NCBI RefSeq assembly: GCF_902859595.1 | Contig: NZ_CADIJQ010000008.1 | Coordinates: forward strand, 62,001-126,000 | Reading direction: 5' to 3' | From: Achromobacter kerstersii | Lineage (GTDB): Bacteria; Pseudomonadota; Gammaproteobacteria; Burkholderiales; Burkholderiaceae_B | Length of the DNA: 64,000 bases | Shown: positions 25,315 to 34,809 of the stretch, piece by piece | Numbering within the stretch: the first letter of the stretch is position 1 | Layout of the letters: each line of letters opens with the position of its first letter | Program-made: the position numbers and the translations under genes | The notes under the pieces: generated by a model | What the model was told of the DNA's origin: nothing | The model's database searches: none | The model's input: only the letters and a program-made list of their open reading frames with translations

Positions 25315-26868
25315 ATGTCACTGTCCAACAGCCCAGCCTGGCAACGCTTCACCGCAGCGGCCCACGCCGCATCGCGGCGCGGCGAGCAATTGCGGCTGAT
25401 CCCGGCGCCCGGTTTGCGCCTGGACCTGAGCACCCAGGCCCACTCGCCCGACTTGCAGGCGGCTTCCGGCGAACTGCTGGCGCAGCAAGGCTTTGACGCC
25501 GCGCGCGCCATGCTGTTCGACGGCGGCCACGCCAACTGGACGGAAGGCCGCGCCGCCTGGCACACCGCCTTGCGCGCGGCGGAGCCGCCGCCGGCAGTCG
25601 CCAACGCCGTGCAGGCCGAACGCGACCGTCTGCGCGAATTCGTGCGAGAGGCCGATGCCGCCGACCGCTACGGCTATGTGCTGCATCTGGGTATCGGCGG
25701 CAGCGACTGGGGGCCGCGCCTGGTCACCCGCGCGCTGCGCCATGGCGGCGCCCGCCGCGAAGTCCGCTTCGCGTCGAACGTCGATTCGCATTCGGTGGCC
25801 GACGCAATGAGCCGGCTGGACCCGCACGACACACTGGTCATCGTCGCGTCGAAATCGTTCACCACGACCGAACCGTTGGCCAACGCCGAAGTGGCGATGA
25901 ACTGGCTGCGCGACGCGGGCGTGGCCGACCCGATCAAACAGGTTGTGGCGATCACCGCCAACGTGGAAGCCGCGCTGAACCTGGGCATTCTGCCCGACCA
26001 CATCTTTCAGATCTGGGACTGGGTGGGCGGGCGCTATTCGCTGTGGTCGGCCATCGGTCTGCCCATCGCCTTGGCGCTGGGCAACGATGCGTTCGACCAG
26101 CTGCTGGCCGGCGCCGCGGCCATGGACGAACACTTCCGCACCGCGCCGCTGGCCGACAACGCGCCCGTGCAAATGGCGCTTTCGGGGGTCGTGAATCGCA
26201 GCGTGCTGGGGTATGACTCGCTGGTCATCGCGCCCTATGATTCCCGGCTGTATCACCTGGTGCCGTGGGCGCAGCAGCTGGAAATGGAATCGCTGGGCAA
26301 GGTCGCCACCGCCGACGGCAGCCCCGTGGGCGTTCCGACCGGCGCGGCGATCTGGGGCATGTCAGGCACCGACTGCCAGCACACCTTCTTCCAATGGCTG
26401 CATCAGGACTCCATGGGCGCGCCCGTGGATTTCATCCTGTGCGAACAGCCCGACCACGATTACGCGCGCCATCACGAGCTGCTGATCGCCAATTGCCTGG
26501 CGCAGCGCTCGGCGCTGTTGCGCGGAAAATCGTTCGAGGAAGCGTTGGCGGAAACCTCCGCCACCGAACGCGACCCGGCCCGTGCGCGGCTGCTGGCGCA
26601 GCATCGCGTGCACCCGGGCGGCCGCCCGTCGTCACTGATTGTGTTGCCGCGCTTGGAAGCCTACACGCTGGGCGCGCTGCTGGCCCTGTACGAACACAAG
26701 GTGTTCACGCAAGGCGTGATCTGGGGCATCAACCCGTTTGATCAATGGGGCGTGGAATTCGGCAAGGTGCTGGCAAAGAGCATCATGCGCGAACTGGATG
26801 CGCCGCAGCCTGGCCAGCAAGACCCGTCGACCCGTTTCTGGATCGACGCGATGGCGCGCCGCCACTAG
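25315..26868 (+). CDS. pgi: Glucose-6-phosphate isomerase
   Basis: This 517-residue enzyme interconverts glucose 6-phosphate and fructose 6-phosphate. ATG at 25315 is 7 nt after manB, so they form an operon; the longer open frame upstream overlaps manB and is rejected. Signature segments are YVLHLGIGGSDWGPRLVTRAL near residue 120, VGGRYSLWSAIGLPIAL near 236, and VIWGINPFDQWGVEFGKVLAK near 465, with the catalytic Lys at the end. Together with manB it supplies hexose phosphates for surface sugar synthesis. A terminator follows. Confidence 0.97.
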   Translation: MSLSNSPAWQRFTAAAHAASRRGEQLRLIPAPGLRLDLSTQAHSPDLQAASGELLAQQGFDAARAMLFDGGHANWTEGRAAWHTALRAAEPPPAVANAVQAERDRLREFVREADAADRYGYVLHLGIGGSDWGPRLVTRALRHGGARREVRFASNVDSHSVADAMSRLDPHDTLVIVASKSFTTTEPLANAEVAMNWLRDAGVADPIKQVVAITANVEAALNLGILPDHIFQIWDWVGGRYSLWSAIGLPIALALGNDAFDQLLAGAAAMDEHFRTAPLADNAPVQMALSGVVNRSVLGYDSLVIAPYDSRLYHLVPWAQQLEMESLGKVATADGSPVGVPTGAAIWGMSGTDCQHTFFQWLHQDSMGAPVDFILCEQPDHDYARHHELLIANCLAQRSALLRGKSFEEALAETSATERDPARARLLAQHRVHPGGRPSSLIVLPRLEAYTLGALLALYEHKVFTQGVIWGINPFDQWGVEFGKVLAKSIMRELDAPQPGQQDPSTRFWIDAMARRH

Positions 26869-26894
26869 GTTGCCCAGCGCGGAGTACGCCACGC

Positions 26895-26924
26895 GGCGTG
26901 CTCCACGCAGCACGCCCTATTTTT
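26895..26924 (+). terminator. Intrinsic terminator after pgi
   Basis: Arms GGCGTGCT (26895-26902) and AGCACGCC (26909-26916) pair perfectly with loop CCACGC, followed by CTATTTTT. An alternative pairing with the upstream arm GGAGTACGCC could compete. Confidence 0.75.
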
Positions 26925-26935
26925 GTTCAGCCGGC

Positions 26936-28069
26936 TCAGGCGCTGAGCGCGTCGTACAGCTCCACATGGATGCGGGCGACGCGCTCGATATTGAATTCGC
27001 GTTCCGCCAGCACACGGCCTGCTGCCCCCATGGACTGACGCAGCGCGGCATCTTCTGCCAAGCGCTCGATGGCGTCGGCCAAGGCTCGCGCATCACGCAC
27101 TGGCACCAGCAAGCCCGTCTCATTCGGTTCGATGGCATCGCGGCAGCCGGGCACGTCGGTCGTCGCCACCGCACGCCCGCAGGCCGCGGCTTCGATCAGT
27201 GACTTCGGCAGCCCCTCACGGTATGAGGGCAGCACGGCGATGTGGCACGCCGCGTACAGCTCGGCGATGTCCGACCGTTCGCCCAGCGCCTGGACCGCGC
27301 CATCACGTTGCCAGGCCTCGACCTCGGCCTGCGTCGCGGATGCCGGGTTGCCAGCGTCCACGCCGCCCACCAATTGCATCGTCACGGGCACGCCGCGTTC
27401 GCGCAGCAGCGACGCCGCCTGCACAAATTCCTGTACGCCCTTGTCGCGCAGCAAACGCGCCACCATCGTCACCACGACGGGCGGTGCGGGCGGCTCGGGC
27501 AAGGCCCGGTACGCATTCAGGTCCACGCCTGCGCCGCGGATGATGACGACCTGCTCATCGCGCACGGCGCCCAGCGACTTGAGCATGTCGCGGTCGCTGG
27601 TGTTCTGGAAAATCACCCGGCTATTGGGATGCCCCAGCGCCACGCGATACAGCCGCGCCACCACCGCGCGCACCATCCGCATCTTCAGCGAATTGGACAG
27701 GAACACGAAGCCCAGCCCGGAGATCGCGGCCACCATGCCGGGCACGCGTGCCAGACGCGCGGCGATGCCGCCATACAGCACGGGCTTGATCGTGACCAGG
27801 TGCACCACGTCAGGACGCACGCGGCGGAACAGCCGCAACAGCGCCATCAAGGTGCCCAGCTCCTGCAAGGGATGCTTGCCGCTGCGCGTCATCGGAATGG
27901 CGTGGTGCGTCATGCCGAGTGCCTGGATGTCGGCCACGGCGGGCCCGTCCATCGTCGCCACATGCACGTCATACCCCGCGCGTTGTGCGGCCAGCGCCAC
28001 TGGCACGCGATGCGACATGAAGAACGCGGGGTTATTGACGACAAACATCAGGCGGCGGCCGGTGCTCAT
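26936..28069 (-). CDS. GT4-family glycosyltransferase
   Basis: This 377-residue GT-B-fold transferase starts at ATG 28069, overlapping the upstream gene stop as ATGA. The N-terminal domain begins LMFVVNNPAFFMSHRVPVALAAQ and shows DVVHLVTIKPVLYGG, as in PglA/WbpU-like O-unit transferases. The C-terminal nucleotide-sugar site has the E-x7-E form (SYREGLPKSLIEAAACGRAV, near residue 270). It is the last gene of the minus-strand surface-sugar operon. Donor and acceptor cannot be read from sequence. Confidence 0.92.
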   Translation of the reverse strand: MSTGRRLMFVVNNPAFFMSHRVPVALAAQRAGYDVHVATMDGPAVADIQALGMTHHAIPMTRSGKHPLQELGTLMALLRLFRRVRPDVVHLVTIKPVLYGGIAARLARVPGMVAAISGLGFVFLSNSLKMRMVRAVVARLYRVALGHPNSRVIFQNTSDRDMLKSLGAVRDEQVVIIRGAGVDLNAYRALPEPPAPPVVVTMVARLLRDKGVQEFVQAASLLRERGVPVTMQLVGGVDAGNPASATQAEVEAWQRDGAVQALGERSDIAELYAACHIAVLPSYREGLPKSLIEAAACGRAVATTDVPGCRDAIEPNETGLLVPVRDARALADAIERLAEDAALRQSMGAAGRVLAEREFNIERVARIHVELYDALSA

Positions 28070-29223
28070 GCCTGGACTCCAGAAATGCGGCGCCATACGG
28101 CGATGTAACGTTGCACCATGCGGGCAAGGTCAAAATTTTCCAGCACGCGGGCGCGGCCGGCTTCGCCTGCACGGCCATGGCCGCGCGCGGCCACGTCGCA
28201 CAAGGCGGTTTCGATGCCGCGCGCAAGCGCCTCGGCTTGTTCAGGCGGCACGACCACGCCAGTGTCTCCAACGATGTAGGCGGCGTCGCCCACGTCGGTC
28301 ACCACGCAGTACACGCCGCAGGCCATCGCTTCGGCCACGACGTTGGGAAAGCCTTCGGCGCAGCTCGACAGCACGTGCAGGTCCAGGCCGTTCATCACGG
28401 CGGGAACATCGTCGCTGGGGCCGGCAAGTATCAGGCGGTCGCGCAAGTTCAGCTTGTCGATCAGGGCAGCAAGTTCGGGGTTGTCGGCGCTCATGCCGCG
28501 TCCGACCAGCACGCAACGCAGGCCGCCATCACGGCCATCGCGCACCAGCGCGGCCACGGCGCGCAGCAGATTGGCGTGGTCCTTGAGCGGGTCCCAGCGG
28601 GCCACGCAGCCGATCACCGGCGCGTCTTCCGACACGCCCCATTGCGCCCGCACGCGCGAACGCGCCTGCGCATCGGGGGCATAGCGCGATAAGTCATAGC
28701 CGTTGGAGATCACCTCCATGCGGTCGCGCCGATAACCCTTTTCGGCATGGCGCTCGGCGGCGTTCTGCGCGGCGCAGACAATGGCGCGGGGCACGCTGCC
28801 CGACAAGGCCGCGCACGCACGCAACACGATGCGCGCCGACCGGCTGCTGCGTTCCAGGTGCGCGCCCGAATTGCGGATGCCCCACGCAATGGCGCGCACG
28901 CCCGCCAGCCTTGCGGCCAGCCCGCCGATCAGGTCGGCGTGATACATCCACGTCTGCACGGCGTCGGGGCGCGCGTCGGCGATCAACCGGCGCAAGGCCA
29001 AAAAGCCGCCCAGGCTGACGCGCCCGCGCTTCATGCCCAGCGCATGCACCGCAACGCCGGCTGCGCGCAGACGCTCGCCGTAGATACCTTCATCGGTCAG
29101 CGACACGACGGTGTGTTCCACCCCCACATCGGGATAGGTCGCCAGGCGCAGCAGCACGGATTCCGCGCCGCCCTGCCCCAGACCGGTGATGACATGCAGC
29201 ACGCGTAGCGCGGGGGTGCTCAT
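28066..29223 (-). CDS. GT4-family glycosyltransferase
   Basis: This 385-residue GT-B transferase starts at ATG 29223 (ATGA overlap with the previous stop). The longer open frame to 29448 overlaps that gene and lacks support. The N-terminus is LRVLHVITGLGQGGAESVLLRL, the glycine-rich start common in O-antigen GT4 enzymes. The C-terminal site CAEGFPNVVAEAMACG near residue 300 holds the two conserved Glu. It shows about family-normal length. It belongs to the same coupled operon, and its linkage specificity is unknown. Confidence 0.93.
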   Translation of the reverse strand: MSTPALRVLHVITGLGQGGAESVLLRLATYPDVGVEHTVVSLTDEGIYGERLRAAGVAVHALGMKRGRVSLGGFLALRRLIADARPDAVQTWMYHADLIGGLAARLAGVRAIAWGIRNSGAHLERSSRSARIVLRACAALSGSVPRAIVCAAQNAAERHAEKGYRRDRMEVISNGYDLSRYAPDAQARSRVRAQWGVSEDAPVIGCVARWDPLKDHANLLRAVAALVRDGRDGGLRCVLVGRGMSADNPELAALIDKLNLRDRLILAGPSDDVPAVMNGLDLHVLSSCAEGFPNVVAEAMACGVYCVVTDVGDAAYIVGDTGVVVPPEQAEALARGIETALCDVAARGHGRAGEAGRARVLENFDLARMVQRYIAVWRRISGVQA

Positions 29224-30335
29224 CGCCCCTCCCGCACCGCTTCGAACAGTTCGTCCCATTCCGTCAGCACCGCTTCCAGCGCATAACGATGGCGCACGGC
29301 CGTTGCTCCACGCTCGCCCAATTGACGGCGCAACGACACGTCGCTCAGCACGCGCTGCAACGCATCGCGCAGCGCATCGCTGTCGCCTGCCGGCACCAGC
29401 AACGCGTCCTGGCCGTCGCGCGTCATTTCGCGCGGGCCGCTCGGGCAATCAAACGCCACGCACGGCAGGCCCAGCGACATGGCTTCCAGCAACACATTCG
29501 GAAAGCCTTCCACCAGCGAGCTCAGCACGAATGCCTGGCCGCGCGCCAGTTCTTCCCACGGCGTTTCGGTGCGGCCGGGCAGGCTGACCCGCGATTGCAG
29601 GCCCAGGCGCTCGATCTGCGCTTCCAGCGCGGCACGCTCGGGGCCTTCGCCCCAGATGCGCAGGTTCCAGTCGGGATTCAACGGCGCCAATTGCGCGAAC
29701 ACGTCGATCAGCAGATGGAATTGTTTGTCTGGCACCAGACGTCCCATGGCCAGCAGTTCACGCGGGCTGCCGTCTTCGCGCTGTTGCACGCGCGGCGCAT
29801 CCAGCAAGGGCGCAGGCAAAGGATTGGGAATGACGGCCAGGCGCTTGATGCCCGGCACTTGGCGCGAGAACGGGCCGGCGGTGTCTTCCGCCTGCACCGT
29901 CACCATGTCGGCGCGCGGATACAGCAGCCGGCGCAGCTTGCGCCACACCGAACCCGTGGTCGTTTCGGCGACGGGATTGGTCCGTTCGCAAACGATGAGC
30001 GGCACGCCCAGCCCTCGCGTGGCGAGGATGGCGGCCACATTGACGTTGGTCAGGAAAGACACCACCACATCGGGCTTGGTGTCGCGGATGTGTTTGCGTA
30101 GCGCCATCAGGCGCTTGAACGCAGCCCACCCGCCCGAGGCCCGCGTGCCGGCGATATCGGCCAGCCAGGCAAGTTCGACCTTGTCCGATAAGGGATAAAA
30201 ACACGTGCCCTTGGACGAGTAGGTGGGCGTCAAGGTGACGGCATCCCCGCGTTCGGCCCATGCGCTGACGAGTGTGGCAGCCACCCGCTCGGCGCCGCCC
30301 GCATGCATGGAACTGACCAGCATCAATATTCTCAT
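29220..30335 (-). CDS. GT4-family glycosyltransferase
   Basis: This 371-residue GT-B transferase begins MRILMLVSSMHAGGAERVAATL. The C-terminal donor site is SLVEGFPNVLLEAMSLGLPCVAF near residue 280. It resembles the fourth transferase at 32316 (shared GGAERVAA start, CERTNP/TEHTHP stretch and CPSGPREM/CDTGPREI motif), so the two probably arose by duplication. It follows the amidotransferase gene after 3 nt and ends overlapping the next transferase. Confidence 0.93.
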   Translation of the reverse strand: MRILMLVSSMHAGGAERVAATLVSAWAERGDAVTLTPTYSSKGTCFYPLSDKVELAWLADIAGTRASGGWAAFKRLMALRKHIRDTKPDVVVSFLTNVNVAAILATRGLGVPLIVCERTNPVAETTTGSVWRKLRRLLYPRADMVTVQAEDTAGPFSRQVPGIKRLAVIPNPLPAPLLDAPRVQQREDGSPRELLAMGRLVPDKQFHLLIDVFAQLAPLNPDWNLRIWGEGPERAALEAQIERLGLQSRVSLPGRTETPWEELARGQAFVLSSLVEGFPNVLLEAMSLGLPCVAFDCPSGPREMTRDGQDALLVPAGDSDALRDALQRVLSDVSLRRQLGERGATAVRHRYALEAVLTEWDELFEAVREGR

Positions 30336-30338
30336 TCG

Positions 30339-32270
30339 TCAAAGACTCCCAATAGATCCCCCTTGATCCGGTCCTGCACGATAACGATCCAGCCAGGCCT
30401 GCATCATCAGCACGCCCCACAGATGGCTGTCCCAGTTGCGATGGCCCGACGTGTGTTCGCGCCACTTGCGCAGAATGGGTTCGGGCTCGAACCAGCCTTC
30501 CTGGCGCAAGCGCGCCGGGTCCAGCAGCGCGTCCGCCCATTCCCGCAAGGGGCCGCGCAGCCACGCAGCCAGCGGCACGGCGAAGCCGCGCTTGGGGCGG
30601 TCCACAAGCGCCTGCGGCACGTGGCGATGCAGCACCTGGCGCAGCAGCCACTTACCCGTATTGCCGCGCACCTTGTATTGATGCGGCAGGCTCCAGGCGA
30701 ATTCATACACGCGGTGATCGATCAGCGGCACGCGCGTTTCCAGGCTGACGGCCATGGCGGCGCGGTCAACCTTGACCAGGATGTCGTCGGGCAGGTAAGT
30801 CACCGTGTCCAGCTTCATCATGGCTTCGAAAGTCGTGCCTTGCATGGCGCGCGCAAATTCCGAGACGGGTTCGACGCCACCTTTGACGACCTGCGACGGG
30901 TCCGCCCAGTACGACACGAAGTGGCGATAGAAATCGCCGCGCGAATCGGTGCGCAACAGTTCGCCCAGCTTGCCGACTTTGCCGCGCCACGCGCCGCGCC
31001 CGGGCAGATGCGTCGATGCGGTGAGCAGCGCGCCAGCGGGTTTGCGCAACAGCGCCGGAACGCGCTCGCATTGCTGCCACCACTTGTTCACGCGGAAATA
31101 GCGCGAGTAGCCGCCAAAGAGTTCATCGCCGCCGTCGCCCGACAAGGCCACGGTGACGTGCTGGCGCGCCATCTTCGTGACGAGCGACGTCGGAATCTGC
31201 GACGAATCGGCGAACGGTTCGTCATACATGTCCGCCAGCGACGGCACGACCGCCAGCGCATCCGCCGCGGTCACATACAGTTCAGTGTGGTCCGTGCCCA
31301 GATGGGTGGCGACGGCCTTGGCGTGCTGCGCCTCGTCGTAGCCCTTTTCGTGGAAACCGATCGCGAAGGTGCGCACGGGCTTGGCGCTTTGCGCCTGCAT
31401 CAGCGCGACGATGGTCGACGAATCAATGCCGCCCGACAGGAAGGCGCCCAAGCTCACGTCCGACAACATCTGCCCGCCGACCGCCTTGGACAACACGGCT
31501 TCCAGCGCTTCGGTGGCTTGAGCGTCGGACTCAAACGTCAGCCGCGATTTGGCGGCGGCGTCGGCGGCGTCGCGCGCCGACCAGTACACGCGCGGCTCGG
31601 GCATGCGGCGGCTGCGGGTGTCGTCGGCGGTGAATTCCACCCACGTGCCCGGCGGCAGTTTGGCGATGCCTTGATAGATGGATTGCGGCGCGGGGATGTA
31701 GTTGTGCCGCATGAACGACGCGAGCGCGTTGCGGTTCAGGTCGCGGCCAAATCCGGGGATGGGCATCAAGCCCTTGAGCTCGGACGCGAACACCAGTTCA
31801 GCGCCCGAGTAGCCGTAGTACAGCGGCTTTTCGCCCATGCGGTCGCGCGCCAGCATCAGCTTGCGCGAGGCGCGGTCCCATAAGGCGATGGCGAACATGC
31901 CCACCGCCGCCTGCAACGTGGCCTCGATGCCCAGCGCGGTAAAACCGGCCAGCAGGGTTTCGGTGTCGGAATGGCCGCGCCACGACGGCGCCAGCGCCGA
32001 TTGCTCAAGCTGCTTGCGGATGTCCAGGTGGTTATAGACCTCGCCGTTGAACACCATCACATAGCGGCCGCACGCGGACGTCATGGGCTGGTGGCCGGCT
32101 TCGGTCAGGTCCAGGATCGCCAGGCGCACGTGCGCAAGCGCCAGCTCGGCCTCGGGGTCTTCCCAGAAACCGTTGCTGTCCGGCCCGCGGTGGCGGATGC
32201 GGCGGCAGCTTTCCGCCAGCACGCGTTCCTTGTTCCCGATGGGGCCCCAAATTCCGACTATTCCACACAT
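30339..32270 (-). CDS. asnB: Asparagine-synthetase-type amidotransferase (AsnB/WbpS-like)
   Basis: This 643-residue two-domain enzyme has an N-terminal Ntn glutaminase beginning MCGIVGIWG (Cys2 nucleophile), with NGEVYNHLDIR and the DxxGEKPLYY loop. The C-terminal synthetase has the ATP pyrophosphatase loop LSGGIDSSTIVAL near residue 257 and LSGDGGDELFGGYSRYF near 370. In O-antigen loci such as Pseudomonas O6 (WbpS), proteins of this kind are thought to amidate the uronic acid GalNAcA. The UDP-GalNAcA genes in this operon support that over free asparagine synthesis. That choice is inference. Confidence 0.9.
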   Translation of the reverse strand: MCGIVGIWGPIGNKERVLAESCRRIRHRGPDSNGFWEDPEAELALAHVRLAILDLTEAGHQPMTSACGRYVMVFNGEVYNHLDIRKQLEQSALAPSWRGHSDTETLLAGFTALGIEATLQAAVGMFAIALWDRASRKLMLARDRMGEKPLYYGYSGAELVFASELKGLMPIPGFGRDLNRNALASFMRHNYIPAPQSIYQGIAKLPPGTWVEFTADDTRSRRMPEPRVYWSARDAADAAAKSRLTFESDAQATEALEAVLSKAVGGQMLSDVSLGAFLSGGIDSSTIVALMQAQSAKPVRTFAIGFHEKGYDEAQHAKAVATHLGTDHTELYVTAADALAVVPSLADMYDEPFADSSQIPTSLVTKMARQHVTVALSGDGGDELFGGYSRYFRVNKWWQQCERVPALLRKPAGALLTASTHLPGRGAWRGKVGKLGELLRTDSRGDFYRHFVSYWADPSQVVKGGVEPVSEFARAMQGTTFEAMMKLDTVTYLPDDILVKVDRAAMAVSLETRVPLIDHRVYEFAWSLPHQYKVRGNTGKWLLRQVLHRHVPQALVDRPKRGFAVPLAAWLRGPLREWADALLDPARLRQEGWFEPEPILRKWREHTSGHRNWDSHLWGVLMMQAWLDRYRAGPDQGGSIGSL

Positions 32271-32315
32271 GATGAGGTTCTCGTGGTCACCGTAGCAACG
32301 GCATGCGGGCCAGGC

Positions 32316-33458
32316 CTAGCGGCCCGGCGCGCGCACGCCGTCAAAAAGTTCTTGCCATTGTTGCAGCACGCGCGCGGCCGAAAAACGGTCGCGCACATCG
32401 GTTGCTGCCTGCGCCATCCGCTGGCGCCCTGCGTCGTTATCCATGACGTCCGCCAGCGCCTTGCACAGCGCCGGCACGTCGCCGTTGGGGCGTACCAAAA
32501 CGCCATCAATGCCCTCGCGCACAATCTCGCGCGGGCCGGTATCGCAATCAAACGACACTGCGGCCAAGCCGCTGGCCATCGATTCCAGCAAGGTGTTCGA
32601 CAAGCCTTCAAAGCGCGACGTCAGCACATAGAGGTCAGCGCTGCCGTACCAGTCGCCTACGTTGCCGGCGCGTCCCGGCATCGCAATGCGCGAGGCCAGC
32701 CCGGCGTTGGCGACCTGCGCTTCCAGCGCGCGGCGTTCATCGCCTTCGCCCAGAATAACCAGATCCCAGTCCGGATGCGATGGCGCCAGCGTGGCAAAAG
32801 CCTGGATCAGCAGATCGAAGCCCTTGTCCGCATGCAAGCGGCCCACCGCCAACAGGCGTTTGCGGCCGTCGCCCGAAACCGGCGTCAACACGGGTTCGGC
32901 GCGCGGCAACGGCCAGTGCACCGGGTTGGGAATGACAGCCAGGCGCGAGCCCGGCACGTGTTGCTCGATCCAGTCTGCTGTGCCGCGCGTTAACGCAACC
33001 ACGCGCGCGGCGCGCGGATACGTCATGCGGCGCAGGCGCTGCCACAAGCCCGACAGGGTTTGCGACGGGGGATGCGTGTGTTCGGTTGCGATCACGCGGC
33101 ACGACAGGCCGCTCGCGGCCAGCACGGACAGCACGGAGGCGGTTGTCATCATGCCCAGCACGATGTCCGGGCGGAACGCCTTGATCACGCGGCGCAAGGC
33201 GCGCACGCGCTGCACATTGCTCCAGATGCCGCGCAGGCCGCCGCCCTCGCCTGCCGTGTGCAGGACTTCGCGGCGCACTTTCGGATGCAGCGTATAGACG
33301 TCGCCATCGGCGCTGGCCTGGGTCACCACCATGACTTCGCGGCCCATGTCGGCCCAATGCGCGCTCAGGTCCGCGGCAACCCGCTCAGCGCCGCCGCCAT
33401 GCAGCGAATGAATGAACAGCAGCACGCGCAGCGCGCGGCCGGAGTCGGCGTCGGACAT
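32316..33458 (-). CDS. GT4-family glycosyltransferase (WbpR-like)
   Basis: This 380-residue GT-B transferase has the N-terminal glycine loop LLFIHSLHGGGAERVAADL near residue 13. The C-terminal donor site is SRFEGLSNTLLESMASGLAAVSF near 293, ending with CDTGPREIVREG. It follows the flippase gene directly (stop and start abut at 33459/33458) and precedes the amidotransferase by 45 nt. It is a close relative of the transferase at 29220. Sugar specificity is unknown. Confidence 0.92.
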   Translation of the reverse strand: MSDADSGRALRVLLFIHSLHGGGAERVAADLSAHWADMGREVMVVTQASADGDVYTLHPKVRREVLHTAGEGGGLRGIWSNVQRVRALRRVIKAFRPDIVLGMMTTASVLSVLAASGLSCRVIATEHTHPPSQTLSGLWQRLRRMTYPRAARVVALTRGTADWIEQHVPGSRLAVIPNPVHWPLPRAEPVLTPVSGDGRKRLLAVGRLHADKGFDLLIQAFATLAPSHPDWDLVILGEGDERRALEAQVANAGLASRIAMPGRAGNVGDWYGSADLYVLTSRFEGLSNTLLESMASGLAAVSFDCDTGPREIVREGIDGVLVRPNGDVPALCKALADVMDNDAGRQRMAQAATDVRDRFSAARVLQQWQELFDGVRAPGR

Positions 33459-34808
33459 TCAATCGGCCTCCTTGGGTTCGGCCTTGCGCATCGCCACCAC
33501 CAGGTAGCACGCGTAAGACAGCACATACATGAGGCTGGTCGCCAGCATGATGCCGGCCGCGCCCATCTTGGGCGCCAGCACAGTGTTCAACAGGGCCTTC
33601 AACGCAAAATTGGCCACGGCAATGGCGGCCATGATGCGGTAACGGTTCTGGCTGGCCAGCAATTGCACCAGGATCAGCACGCCGAAATAGAACGGCAATT
33701 GCAGCAGGCCCCAGCGCAACACGTGCGCCACGGCCTCGGTATTTTCGGCGGTGAATGCGCCACGCTGAAACAGCACGGACACGCCCCACGGCGCCAGCAC
33801 CCAGCCGATCGCCACGGCGGCCGCGCCCGCGCCCACCATCAGCACCGACCATTTCAGCGCCATGCTGCGCGCCCGCGCGGTGTCGCCGCGCGCTTGCACG
33901 TCGGCCAGCACCGGCAGCGCAGCGCGGCCCACCGACACGGCGCCAATGCCCAGCAACAACGACAGCAGCCGGCTGGCGTAACCCAGCGTGGCGTTGGCGT
34001 TGGCGCCCAGGTTCGCCGCGGCGTATTGGTCCAGCGGGCCGACAAAGCTCATTGCAACTTGCCCGATCAGCATCACGCCGGCCGCGCCCATCAGTTCGGG
34101 CCAGTGCGGCGAACGCAAGGTCAGCCTGGGTGCGCCCCAGAACCCCTTGTCGGCGCGCGCAGCCAGCCAGGCCAGCCACACGGTTTGAATCGCGTAGCCG
34201 ACGAGCGTGCCCCACAGCAGCGGCCCCACGCCATCGGCGCTTACGGCCAGCATCACCCAGGCCAGCGTCGCCACGGCGGGCACGCTGTCCAGCAAGGTAT
34301 TGACGTGGCGTTCATGCGCACGCAGGCGCGCGGCGCTGATGCCGGCGATGAGCAGCAGGGCCGACACTGGGGCAAAGGCCACGAGCAAGTCGCCCGTCAT
34401 GCCGCGCACGCGTTCAGGCAAGCCCTTGCCTAGCGCATCGACCACGTAGGGCCACGCGAACCACGTGCCGATCGCCAACGCAATACCCGCCGCGGCGACC
34501 CAGCCTTGTAGCTCTTTGATGAATTGGTTGCGTTCGGCGTCTTCGGCGCGGTTCAGGCGCACCAGCACCGGAATCAGTACCACCGACAGCACGCCCACGA
34601 TCGTGACCGGCAGCCAGGTGGCCATGGTCATCGTGAACTGGTAGGCGTCCACGGCGTCGCTGACGCCGTAGCGGTACGCCACCGCCATCTCTTTGATGGC
34701 GCCGGCGGCCTTGCCCAACAAGAGGAACACCGCCACCCGGAACGCGCCTTTGAAAATGCGCTGGTGGTCCGGGTGGATGTTTCCGAGTTTGCGGAGAAGT
34801 GCTTTCAA
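33459..34808 (-). CDS. MurJ/Wzx-type lipid-linked sugar flippase
   Basis: This 449-residue protein of the MATE/MOP exporter group (MviN-like) has about 12 membrane helices. I choose TTG at 34808 as the start: no ATG or GTG is available at the right place, it lies one base after the epimerase stop, and it keeps the N-terminal LKALLRKLGN. Family features are FLLLGKAAGAIKEMAVAYRYGVSDAVDAY, the LDQYAAANLG segment with acidic residue, and the VSVLFQRGAFTAENTEAVA loop typical of MurJ/MviN. It is shorter than the usual MurJ of about 510 residues, so it is more likely the cluster's own Wzx-type flippase for the undecaprenyl-linked unit. Confidence 0.85.
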   Translation of the reverse strand: MKALLRKLGNIHPDHQRIFKGAFRVAVFLLLGKAAGAIKEMAVAYRYGVSDAVDAYQFTMTMATWLPVTIVGVLSVVLIPVLVRLNRAEDAERNQFIKELQGWVAAAGIALAIGTWFAWPYVVDALGKGLPERVRGMTGDLLVAFAPVSALLLIAGISAARLRAHERHVNTLLDSVPAVATLAWVMLAVSADGVGPLLWGTLVGYAIQTVWLAWLAARADKGFWGAPRLTLRSPHWPELMGAAGVMLIGQVAMSFVGPLDQYAAANLGANANATLGYASRLLSLLLGIGAVSVGRAALPVLADVQARGDTARARSMALKWSVLMVGAGAAAVAIGWVLAPWGVSVLFQRGAFTAENTEAVAHVLRWGLLQLPFYFGVLILVQLLASQNRYRIMAAIAVANFALKALLNTVLAPKMGAAGIMLATSLMYVLSYACYLVVAMRKAEPKEAD

Positions 34809-34809
34809 A

